Shown: positions 25,598 through 32,718 of the stretch, in pieces | Layout of the letters: every line of letters begins with the position of its first letter | How positions within the stretch are numbered: position 1 is the first letter of the stretch | Notes under the pieces: generated by a model | Seen by the model: the letters and a program-made list of their open reading frames with translations, nothing else | The model's database searches: none | What the model was told of the DNA's origin: nothing | Position numbers and translations under genes: made by a program | NCBI GenBank assembly: GCA_964535305.1 | Contig: CAZHTF010000002.1 | Location: 68,666 to 132,665 of the forward strand | Length of the DNA stretch: 64,000 nt | Reading direction: 5' to 3' | Origin: CAZHTF01 sp964535305 | Lineage (GTDB): Bacteria > Planctomycetota > Phycisphaerae > UBA1845 > Fen-1342

Positions 25598-26457
25598 CGC
25601 AGCGATCGCTCAAATCAGCGCTGGCCGCCGGCGCGACGCAGCTCGTGCTGTGGTCGACCGCTCTGCTCGTGTTGCTGCCGTTTCTCTGGTTGGCTTGCGC
25701 GGCGCTGAAGCGCAACGAGGACTTTTTTACGTCGCTCTTTCTGCCCGCGGGTGACGGCTGGCTGGGCGTGGCCTGGTCGCGGCTGACGCTCGAACACTTC
25801 CGCATGCTGTTCGCCGAGCTCGGCATCGGCCGGGCCTTGCTGAACTCGTGCTTCCTGGCATCGACGACGGCAATCCTGGCGTCGTTGGCGGCCGCCATGG
25901 GCGGGTTCGCCTTGGCGCGGCTGCGTTTTCCAGGGCGTCGCGCCGTGGAAGCGCTGGTGCTGGCCGCGATCATCATTCCGCCGCCGCTGCTGCTGGCGCC
26001 CGGTTTTCAACTGCTGTTTCACCTGGGGCTGCTGGACACGATGGCGGGGCTGATCCTGCCGGCGGCCGCGCCGGCCTTCGGCGTCTACCTGTTTCGCCAG
26101 GCGACGCTCAGCGGCGTTCCCGGCGAGCTGCTCGAAGCGGCCCGCATCGACGGCTGCGGCGAGGTACGCGCGTTCTTTTCCATCGGTCTGCCGCTGGTGA
26201 TGCCGATGTTCTCTGCATTTGTCATGATCACGTTCCTCGGAACGTGGAACAATTTCCTTACGCCGCAGGTCGTCATGCAAAGCCCCGGGCAGTTTCCGCT
26301 GGCGGTGAGCGTGGCGCAGCTTCGCGGCGTGTATTACCAGGAGTACGGCCTGTTGATGGCCGGGACGCTGGTCTCGGTCGTGCCTGTGCTGGCGCTTTTC
26401 CTGCTGCTGCAGCGCGATTTCATTCGCGGACTGACCAGCGGCGCCGTGAAGGGTTGA
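25594..26457 (+). CDS. Sugar ABC transporter permease (MalG/UgpE type)
   Basis: A 287-residue permease with six hydrophobic helices. The family start LVLLPFLWLACAALKRNEDF is recognisable and the EAA loop reads EAARIDGCGEVRAFFSIGLP. FVMITFLGTWNNFLTPQVVM, near the C-terminal third, is typical of MalG-like subunits. It pairs with the preceding permease. GTG start with a 4-base overlap. The following GH1 gene starts about 20 bases later, so uptake and hydrolysis are in one unit. Confidence 0.93.
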   Translation: MTQRSLKSALAAGATQLVLWSTALLVLLPFLWLACAALKRNEDFFTSLFLPAGDGWLGVAWSRLTLEHFRMLFAELGIGRALLNSCFLASTTAILASLAAAMGGFALARLRFPGRRAVEALVLAAIIIPPPLLLAPGFQLLFHLGLLDTMAGLILPAAAPAFGVYLFRQATLSGVPGELLEAARIDGCGEVRAFFSIGLPLVMPMFSAFVMITFLGTWNNFLTPQVVMQSPGQFPLAVSVAQLRGVYYQEYGLLMAGTLVSVVPVLALFLLLQRDFIRGLTSGAVKG

Positions 26458-26479
26458 CCGAGCCGTGATCGGAGGATTC

Positions 26480-27943
26480 GTGAGCACCGACCTGTTTCCG
26501 AGTGATTTCCAGTGGGGCGCGGCCTCGAGCGCGTTCCAGATCGAGGGCGCCGCAAGTCCGCTGCAGCGCGGCGAGTCCATCTGGGACGAATTCTGCCGCC
26601 GACCGGGCGCAGTGCGCGGCGGGGCCGACGGGCAGAGCGCCTGCGAGCATGTCGAGCGCTTCGAGGCCGATGTCCGCCTGATGCGGCAGATCGGCCTGCA
26701 GGCGTATCGGCTTTCGCTGAGCTGGCCACGCGTCGTGCCGAACGGCGAAGGCGCGGACAGCGCCGCCGGCCTGGACTTCTACGATCGTTTGATCGACGCG
26801 CTGCTCGCCGCCAACATCACCCCTTGGGTCACGCTCTATCACTGGGACCTGCCGCTACCGCTCTGGCGCCGCGGCGGGTGGCAGAACCGCGATTGCGCCC
26901 GCTGGTTCTCTGAGTACGCTGGCAGCGCCGTGCGGCGGCTGTCTGACCGCGTCACGCATTGGATCACGCTGAATGAGCCGCAGGTCTTTCTGAGCCTGGG
27001 CCTGGGCGAAGGCGTGCACGCGCCGGGTGTGCGCCTGCCGCTGGGTGAGCAACTGCTTGCGGCGCATCACGCCTTGCTCGCGCACGGGCACGCCGTCCAG
27101 GCGATTCGCGCTTCGGCGCGGCGCGGCTGCGCCGTTGGCTGGGCGCCGGTCGGGCGCGTCGAGTTCCCCGACAGCGACTCGCCGCAGGATGTCGAAGCCG
27201 CGCGACAGGCCACGTTCTCGATCGAGAAGGCGGATCTGTGGAGCAACACCTGGTTCGCCGACCCGGTCTGCCTCGGACACTACCCGGCCGACGGCCTGCG
27301 GCTAATGGCGGATCACCTGCCGCGGATCGACGCCCAGGACCTGCGCATCATCCACCAGCCGCTGGATTTCTTCGGCGTGAACATCTACTCGGGCACGCGC
27401 GTCCGCGCCGGCAGCGATGGGCGGCCCGTGCGCCTGCCCGCGCCGCCGGGCCACGCGCGGAACACGCTGCGCTGGCCGCAGCAGCCCGAAGCGCTGCGCT
27501 GGGGCCCCCGCTTCCTTTGGGAGCGCTATCGCCTGCCGATCGTGATCGCTGAGAACGGCATGAGCAATCTCGATTGGGTCAACCTGGACGGCGCCGTGCA
27601 CGACCCGCAGCGGATTGACTACACCCGCCGGCATCTGCTCGAACTGGCCCGGGCCATCGGCGACGGCGCAGACGTCCGTGCGTATTTCCATTGGTCTATT
27701 ATGGACAATTTCGAATGGGCCGAAGGCTACGAAGAGCGCTTCGGCCTGATTCACGTCGATTTCGCGACGCAGAAGCGAACCCTGAAGGACTCCGCGCTAT
27801 GGTATCGAACCGTGATTCAATCCAACGGCGCTGCGCTGACCAGCTCGCGCGCGGTGCACAGCATGCTCGCGGCGGAGCCGCCGCTGCCGAAAGCGGCGTA
27901 CGCCACGCCGGACGGATCGCCCCAGTCTGCCGCGCTTGTGTAA
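26480..27943 (+). CDS. GH1 beta-glucosidase
   Basis: A 487-residue GH1 enzyme. A GTG start at 26480 follows GGAGG (26471-26475); a GTG five codons earlier is possible. Motifs: LFPSDFQWGAASSAFQIEGA (family N-terminal signature), TLYHWDLP, ITLNEP with acid/base E166, YFHWSIMDNFEWAEGY, and IVIAENG with nucleophile E358. These are retaining exo-enzymes that release glucose (or other sugars) from beta-linked disaccharides. There is no signal peptide, so it acts in the cytoplasm on imported oligosaccharides. The last 40 residues are low-complexity. Its stop overlaps the start of the next hydrolase (TAATG). Confidence 0.94.
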   Translation: MSTDLFPSDFQWGAASSAFQIEGAASPLQRGESIWDEFCRRPGAVRGGADGQSACEHVERFEADVRLMRQIGLQAYRLSLSWPRVVPNGEGADSAAGLDFYDRLIDALLAANITPWVTLYHWDLPLPLWRRGGWQNRDCARWFSEYAGSAVRRLSDRVTHWITLNEPQVFLSLGLGEGVHAPGVRLPLGEQLLAAHHALLAHGHAVQAIRASARRGCAVGWAPVGRVEFPDSDSPQDVEAARQATFSIEKADLWSNTWFADPVCLGHYPADGLRLMADHLPRIDAQDLRIIHQPLDFFGVNIYSGTRVRAGSDGRPVRLPAPPGHARNTLRWPQQPEALRWGPRFLWERYRLPIVIAENGMSNLDWVNLDGAVHDPQRIDYTRRHLLELARAIGDGADVRAYFHWSIMDNFEWAEGYEERFGLIHVDFATQKRTLKDSALWYRTVIQSNGAALTSSRAVHSMLAAEPPLPKAAYATPDGSPQSAALV

Positions 27944-29895
27944 TGACCTGGCTCGCGCTCGCGGCGGGTGCGCTGCAGGCGCAATCGGCGGCGCAGTCCG
28001 CGGCGGCAGACCCGCAGATGTCAGCACCGCAGGCACAGGCTACCGCCGCGCAACGGGCACAAGTCGCGGCGCCGCGCTACAGCGTCTCGCCGGACGAGCA
28101 CGGTGCATGGTCGTTCGTCGCTCCGGATGGGCAGCGTTTTCTTTCGCTGGGTGTGAACAACGTTTCGCCCAGCGCGTGGAACCCGCGCGAAGGCACGCGC
28201 TATTACGACGCGGTGCAGCGGCAATTCGGCGGCGACGTCGGCAAGTGGAGCGCTGCGACCCGCGCGCTGCTCAAACAGCACGGCTTCAACACGCTGGGGG
28301 CCTGGAGCCGCAAGGATGTGCGCGCCGGCGAGGGTCTGCATCGCACCATCGTGTTGTATGTCGCGGCGCATGGCACGGACCGCTGCCTGGCGTCGCTGCG
28401 GCCGGGCTTTGAGGGCTTTGTGCGCGAGAACATCCGCATCGCGCTCGAGCAATTCCCGGATCGCACGGCGCTGCTGGGCGTATTTCTCGACAACGAAGCG
28501 CCTTGGTGGGGTCGCAGCGGCTGGGACATTTTGCCCACGTACACGCTACTGGAGCGTGCCTTCGAGCAGCCGGCCGACGACCCGGCCCGAGCCGCGGCGC
28601 TGCGCTTCCTGCAAGCGCGACACGCCAGCCCAGCGGAATTCGCCCGCGCCTGGGATCTGGAGCTGAAGGATTGGAGCGAGCTGGATCTGGATCTGCTGCG
28701 AAACTCGGCCAACGCGGCCGCCAGTGCCGACCGGGCCGCCTTCACCGCGCACGCGGCGCAGGAGTATTTCCAGGTCGCCTGCCGCGTGGTGCGCGAAGTG
28801 TTGCCCGGCGTGCTGATTCTAGGCGTGCGCTACGCCGGCAGCGCGCCGGAGGGCGTGCTCGCAGCAGACGCGCAGTGCAGCGACGTGATCTCGCTCAACG
28901 ACTACAACGCCGACCCGCAGGCCAGCTTCGAAAACTACGCCCGCTTCTGGCTCAAGACCCGCAAGCCGCTGATGATCACGGAGTTCGCCTGGCGCGCGAA
29001 GGAAAACAACAGCGGCTGCCCCAACTCGCGCGGCGCGGGACCTGTCGTCGCCACTCAGCAGGAGCGCGCCCAGCGCTACCAGGCGTTTCTTCGGCATCTC
29101 GCCAGCATCCCGATCATCGTCGGCGCACACTGGTTCGAGTTCGCCGACCAATCGCCGCAGGGCCGCTTCGACGGCGAGGATTCCAACTACGGCATCGTCG
29201 ATCTCGACAACCGGCCGTACGACGTGCTGCTCGGCGCGATGCAGCAGGTGCACAACGAGCTGCCCACGATTCGCCGCGACAAGCTGCGGAGAATGCCAGA
29301 CGTGCTCGCGCCGCCGCAACGGCCGACCTACACGCCCGGGCAGCATCCTGGGCGGCCGGCGACACTGGATCTGTTGAGCTACTGGGCCGGAGAGCCGGAG
29401 CTGTGGGGCGCGGCGGACGCCAAGGTCACCTGGCGACGCGAAGGCCCCGAACTGCTGCTCGAGTTCGTCAGCGGTGCGTCCTACGGCGGTGGGATCAACC
29501 TCCGCGGACCCAAATCCTGCGAGATCAGCGCAGCCGGCCCGGGCGCGACCGACCTGGATGGCTACAGCGCTTTTGTGCTGGAGCTCGACGCACCGCGTGG
29601 ACTGCAATTGAACCTGGTGCTCGCGGAGGCCGGGGCAGGCCCGCTGGGGCAGGCGCAGTTCGGTTCGGACGCCGGCGACGACGGCGAAGCCTACATCTCC
29701 GCGCCGTTGTTCGGCCGCGGCGTCCGGCACACCTATCGCATCGCGATTGCCGACCTGGAGCGGCAGCGGCTCTGGGGCAACCAGGCCGGCAAGCAGCGGA
29801 TCGACATGCACGCGATTCGCAATTTCGGAATCCAGATCCAGGGCCGCCCCGAACGCGGGCTGGTGCGGATTCATGCGGCGAGATTGGAGCGCTAG
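27943..29895 (+). CDS. Secreted clan GH-A glycoside hydrolase, agarase-like (GH50/GH86 type uncertain)
   Basis: A 650-residue protein. The ATG overlaps the GH1 stop by one base (TAATG). A short hydrophobic N-terminus (MTWLALAAGALQAQ) and an Ala/Gln-rich linker are followed by a TIM-barrel-like domain: WSFVAPDGQRFLSLGVNNVS, KQHGFNTLGAWS, LLGVFLDNEAPWWG and KPLMITEFAWRAKEN. The Glu of DNEAPWW (E185) and of ITEF (E347) fit the acid/base and nucleophile of clan GH-A. FxSLGxNxV and NTLGxWS recall beta-agarases and related enzymes. A C-terminal beta-sandwich (about 450-650) looks like a binding domain. Substrate cannot be told from sequence; with GH16 nearby, an algal polysaccharide or beta-glucan is plausible. 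Confidence 0.75.
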   Translation: MTWLALAAGALQAQSAAQSAAADPQMSAPQAQATAAQRAQVAAPRYSVSPDEHGAWSFVAPDGQRFLSLGVNNVSPSAWNPREGTRYYDAVQRQFGGDVGKWSAATRALLKQHGFNTLGAWSRKDVRAGEGLHRTIVLYVAAHGTDRCLASLRPGFEGFVRENIRIALEQFPDRTALLGVFLDNEAPWWGRSGWDILPTYTLLERAFEQPADDPARAAALRFLQARHASPAEFARAWDLELKDWSELDLDLLRNSANAAASADRAAFTAHAAQEYFQVACRVVREVLPGVLILGVRYAGSAPEGVLAADAQCSDVISLNDYNADPQASFENYARFWLKTRKPLMITEFAWRAKENNSGCPNSRGAGPVVATQQERAQRYQAFLRHLASIPIIVGAHWFEFADQSPQGRFDGEDSNYGIVDLDNRPYDVLLGAMQQVHNELPTIRRDKLRRMPDVLAPPQRPTYTPGQHPGRPATLDLLSYWAGEPELWGAADAKVTWRREGPELLLEFVSGASYGGGINLRGPKSCEISAAGPGATDLDGYSAFVLELDAPRGLQLNLVLAEAGAGPLGQAQFGSDAGDDGEAYISAPLFGRGVRHTYRIAIADLERQRLWGNQAGKQRIDMHAIRNFGIQIQGRPERGLVRIHAARLER

Positions 29896-29908
29896 GTCGG
29901 GCGTGTCC

Positions 29909-30304
29909 TCAGCCGCCTGCAGACGCCGTCGATTCGAGCGGTCCGGGTACGCTCAGCGGACGCAGCGTGACGACGCCGCGTCGTACGGCGTCGCGCCAGC
30001 GCTCGACCGCGGCGGAGCGATCCGACTCGCTGGCGTAATACAAATACCCATGCGTCTGGCCGGTCAGCTTCTCGAGCGACACGATCGTGTACAGCCGAAC
30101 GCCGCGATCATCGTCTTCCAGCAGGTCGACCAGAGCCTGGACGGCCTGCGGGTCGCCGGCATGTGCAAGCTGAACCGCGGCCCGGGCGCGGTCGAGCGGA
30201 TAGAGCGACTGCAGTTGCTCGCGCCGAGCGCGATTGGTGTCGCAGCCCGGCAGCGCGAGCGCCAGGAGTGCGATCCGAAAGAGCGCCAGGCGTCTGGCTT
30301 GCAT
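29909..30304 (-). CDS. HEAT-repeat lipoprotein
   Basis: A 131-residue protein with a lipoprotein signal: LLALALPGC, Cys at 21. The mature part has a HEAT-like unit, RAAVQLAHAGDPQAVQALVDLLEDDDRGVRLYTI (two helices, split here by function), then SLEKLTGQTHGY, as in HEAT-repeat scaffold proteins where 'LE.LTG...GY' follows. It is likely a periplasmic or outer-membrane-bound binding protein of unknown partner. It converges on the carbohydrate locus and is transcribed alone. Confidence 0.68.
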   Translation of the reverse strand: MQARRLALFRIALLALALPGCDTNRARREQLQSLYPLDRARAAVQLAHAGDPQAVQALVDLLEDDDRGVRLYTIVSLEKLTGQTHGYLYYASESDRSAAVERWRDAVRRGVVTLRPLSVPGPLESTASAGG

Positions 30305-30341
30305 GCGGGCGGATTATAGGGGGCCGCGTGCGTGATTCAGA

Positions 30342-30433
30342 GCCGCGGATGAAGCGCGGCGCGACAAGCTCCCAATTTCGGAGCCGCGACCGGTGGGAGC
30401 GAGCTTGAAGAAGTCGCGGTTTTGAATCGCGAC
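30342..30433. repeat. Cluster of three inverted repeats (REP-like or small RNA)
   Basis: In the gap between the HEAT lipoprotein and the STAS gene are three stem-loops: GCCGCG/CGCGGC (30342-30360), GCTCCC/GGGAGC (30368-30400) and GTCGCG/CGCGAC (30413-30433). The stretch also repeats the phrase GAGCCGCG. It may be a REP-like element or a structured leader/small RNA; no coding potential is seen. Confidence 0.4.
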
Positions 30434-30522
30434 GCGTCGCGGATGCACCCCAATCCGCGCGGCGCCGCTTGCGGCTCTTTCCCGAACGCTTGCCAGCCGC
30501 TAGCGTGCGTCTGAGCATCCGT

Positions 30523-30870
30523 ATGAGCCAAGAGTTCACCTGCAGCATTGAAACGCTCGACGCGGCCGGCACGCTGGTGCGTGTGAGCGGCGACGTCGAT
30601 CTGCAAACCTCGCCAACGCTGCGCGACAAGCTGCTGAGCCTGCTCGAGACCACCGCCGCCAAGCGCCTGGTGATCGAACTTTCCAGCGTCGCGTACATGG
30701 ATTCTTCGGGCGTGGGGACGCTGGTGGATCTCAAGCGGCGGGTCGAAAAGGTCGGCGGCAAGGTGCTGCTGGTCGGAATGCAGGCCCGCGTTCGCAACGT
30801 CTTCGAGATCACGCGGCTCGACCGCTTCTTCGTGATCCTCAACTCACTCGACGAGGCCCGCAAGGCGTGA
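30523..30870 (+). CDS. STAS-domain protein (anti-sigma factor antagonist or MlaB-like)
   Basis: A 115-residue single STAS domain. It has GTLVRVSGDVDLQTSPTLRD, RLVIELSSVAYMDSSGVGTL and the region GGKVLLVGMQARVRNVFEIT. The serine in YMDSSGVG is the residue phosphorylated in SpoIIAA-like antagonists. The ATG at 30523 gives the usual family length. Its stop overlaps the mlaE-type gene start by 4 bases (GTGA). That coupling suggests it may act like MlaB, the STAS subunit that binds the ATPase of the Mla lipid transporter, rather than in a sigma-factor cascade. Both readings are open. Confidence 0.85.
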   Translation: MSQEFTCSIETLDAAGTLVRVSGDVDLQTSPTLRDKLLSLLETTAAKRLVIELSSVAYMDSSGVGTLVDLKRRVEKVGGKVLLVGMQARVRNVFEITRLDRFFVILNSLDEARKA

Positions 30871-31715
30871 GCAGCCAGCCCGATTCGCCGCTTTGGCGTC
30901 GCGCGCCGGAAGCGCTCGGGGAATCCGTCGCACGCGGCGGAAAAAAGCTGATCGAAGGCGTCGAATACGTCGGCGGCGTGACCGAGCTGGTCGGGCGCGT
31001 CGGCGGCCGCGTGCTGCACTCCTTCCGCCCCAAAGCCGAGCGCATCCGCTTCGAAGCGCTGCTGCAGCAGTGTGTGCGCTTCGGCGTGAGGAGCATTCCG
31101 ATCGTGGCGCTGGTGCAGCTCTTCATCGGCATCATCCTGGCGCTGAATCTGGCGCCGGTGCTGGAGTCGTACGGCCAGATCGAGCGCGTCGCCGACGTGG
31201 TCGCGATCGCGGTCGTGCGCGAGCTCGGCCCGCTGATCACGGCCATTCTGCTGAGCGGCTTTGCGGGCGCTTCAATTGCCGCCGAGCTGGGCGCCATGGT
31301 CGAGGGCGAGGAGATCAAGGCGCTGCGGGCGCATGCCCTGGACCCGATTCGTTTCCTGGTCGCGCCGCGCGTGATCGCCACCACGCTGATGACGATCGGG
31401 CTGGCCGTGATGGCGGACGTGGTCGGCGTGTTGGGCGGCATGTTTACCGCCGTCTTCATCCTCCGCATCGACGCGCTGGGCTACCTGGACCTTACGGCCA
31501 AGGCAATCTCGTTCGACGATTATTTCACCGGCCTCTCGAAGGCCGCGGTCTTCGGGTTGATCATCGCCAGCCTGGCATGTTACGAGGGGTTGAATGTGCG
31601 CGGCGGGGCCGAGGGCGTCGGCCGCGCAACCACCACCACCGTGGTCAAAAGCATCGTGGCCCTGATCGCGGCGGACACGGTGTTTGCGGCGATTTTCTAT
31701 GTCATCGGCTGGTAA
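30867..31715 (+). CDS. mlaE: MlaE-type ABC lipid transporter permease
   Basis: A 282-residue membrane protein of the MlaE/DUF140 family. It has RFGVRSIPIVALVQLFIGII, VVRELGPLITAILLSGFAGA, GASIAAELGAMVEGEEIKAL (with the E-I-x-A-L motif) and five to six hydrophobic helices; the N-terminal 60 residues are cytoplasmic. MlaE forms the inner-membrane channel for phospholipid traffic between membranes. The usual partners MlaF (ATPase) and MlaD (MCE protein) are not next to it; only the STAS gene upstream is coupled. The C-terminus overlaps the next gene. Confidence 0.92.
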   Translation: MSSQPDSPLWRRAPEALGESVARGGKKLIEGVEYVGGVTELVGRVGGRVLHSFRPKAERIRFEALLQQCVRFGVRSIPIVALVQLFIGIILALNLAPVLESYGQIERVADVVAIAVVRELGPLITAILLSGFAGASIAAELGAMVEGEEIKALRAHALDPIRFLVAPRVIATTLMTIGLAVMADVVGVLGGMFTAVFILRIDALGYLDLTAKAISFDDYFTGLSKAAVFGLIIASLACYEGLNVRGGAEGVGRATTTTVVKSIVALIAADTVFAAIFYVIGW

Positions 31716-32670
31716 CCCGCAGCGGCGCGTGGGGATCGACGAAGCCGGCTACGGCCCGCTGCTGGGGCCGCTCACGATCGGCGCCAGCGTCTGGCAGCTC
31801 GCAGACGCCCAGGAATCGCGCGACTTCTGGCAACTGCTGGACGAGGTCGTCGCGCGACCTGGCCGGGCGGAGCGCGCCCGGCTGGTCGTCGGCGATTCGA
31901 AAGCGGTCTTCCATCAGGCCGGCGGCATCTGGTCCCTGGAGCGACCGGTGCTCGCATTTGCCAGTGCCGCTGGCCTGAACTGCGAGCGCTTCACGACGCT
32001 GCTGAGCGGTCTGGGCGTCGACCTACACGCCGCGGGCGCAGAGCGGTCGGACATGGATCAGCCGCTACCGCTGGATGCGGCGCGCTCGGCGTATGCGGCG
32101 GCGGCCGGGGCGCTCTCCGCCGTGCAGCAGACCGGCCCGCTGCGGCTGGAGCGGCTGGCGCTGCGCGTGGTCACGCCGCCGATGTTCAATCAGCGTGTCC
32201 GGCAGACACACAACAAGTCGGCGGTGCTGATGGAGCAGGTGCTGGGCCTGGTGGATTGGGCCACGCGGCTGGAGCCGCGGCTGCCGACGCGTATTGTGGT
32301 CGATCGCCAGGGCGGCCGCGCGGATTACCGTCGCGAGCTGCTGCGGGCATTCCCCGAGTTTGCGCTGACGGAGCTTGAAGTCGGTCCGCGGCGTAGTGCG
32401 TATCGGATGGATGGCCCGCGCGGCTGCTGGTCGATCGAGTTTGTTGTGGACGCCGATGCGGAGCATTTGCCGGTGGCGCTGGCGAGCATGCTAGCCAAGT
32501 ATGTGCGCGAGCTCTACATGGATGCGTTTAATCGCTATTGGACCGGGCGCGTCCCGGGCGTGAAGCCCACCGCCGGCTACCCGAACGACGCGCAGCGCTT
32601 TCTGTCACAGATCGCGGAGGCGATCGCCGCGGAAGGCGTCCCGCGCGAGAGCCTGGTGCGCTCGCGCTGA
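31699..32670 (+). CDS. RNase HII-like protein, divergent
   Basis: A 323-residue protein. The N-terminus VGIDEAGYGPLLGPLTIGA matches the RNase HII motif D-E-A-G-R-G-P-L-x-G-P, with Tyr in place of the Arg of R-G-P. It continues with VVGDSKAVF (DSK motif), RIVVDRQGGRADY and VALASMLAKYVRELYMDAF (like A-S-I-I-A-K-V-x-R-D). The fourth acidic residue seems to be Glu rather than Asp, and the GYGT..H tail motif is replaced by GYPNDAQRFL. RNase HII cuts the RNA strand of RNA:DNA hybrids. It overlaps mlaE by 17 bases. It is much longer than the usual 200-residue RNase HII and may be a distinct family. Confidence 0.7.
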   Translation: MSSAGNPQRRVGIDEAGYGPLLGPLTIGASVWQLADAQESRDFWQLLDEVVARPGRAERARLVVGDSKAVFHQAGGIWSLERPVLAFASAAGLNCERFTTLLSGLGVDLHAAGAERSDMDQPLPLDAARSAYAAAAGALSAVQQTGPLRLERLALRVVTPPMFNQRVRQTHNKSAVLMEQVLGLVDWATRLEPRLPTRIVVDRQGGRADYRRELLRAFPEFALTELEVGPRRSAYRMDGPRGCWSIEFVVDADAEHLPVALASMLAKYVRELYMDAFNRYWTGRVPGVKPTAGYPNDAQRFLSQIAEAIAAEGVPRESLVRSR

Positions 32671-32718
32671 GCGCGCGGAAGAGCGCGGCACTTGCCTGGC
32701 GCACTAGAATTCCCGCAC

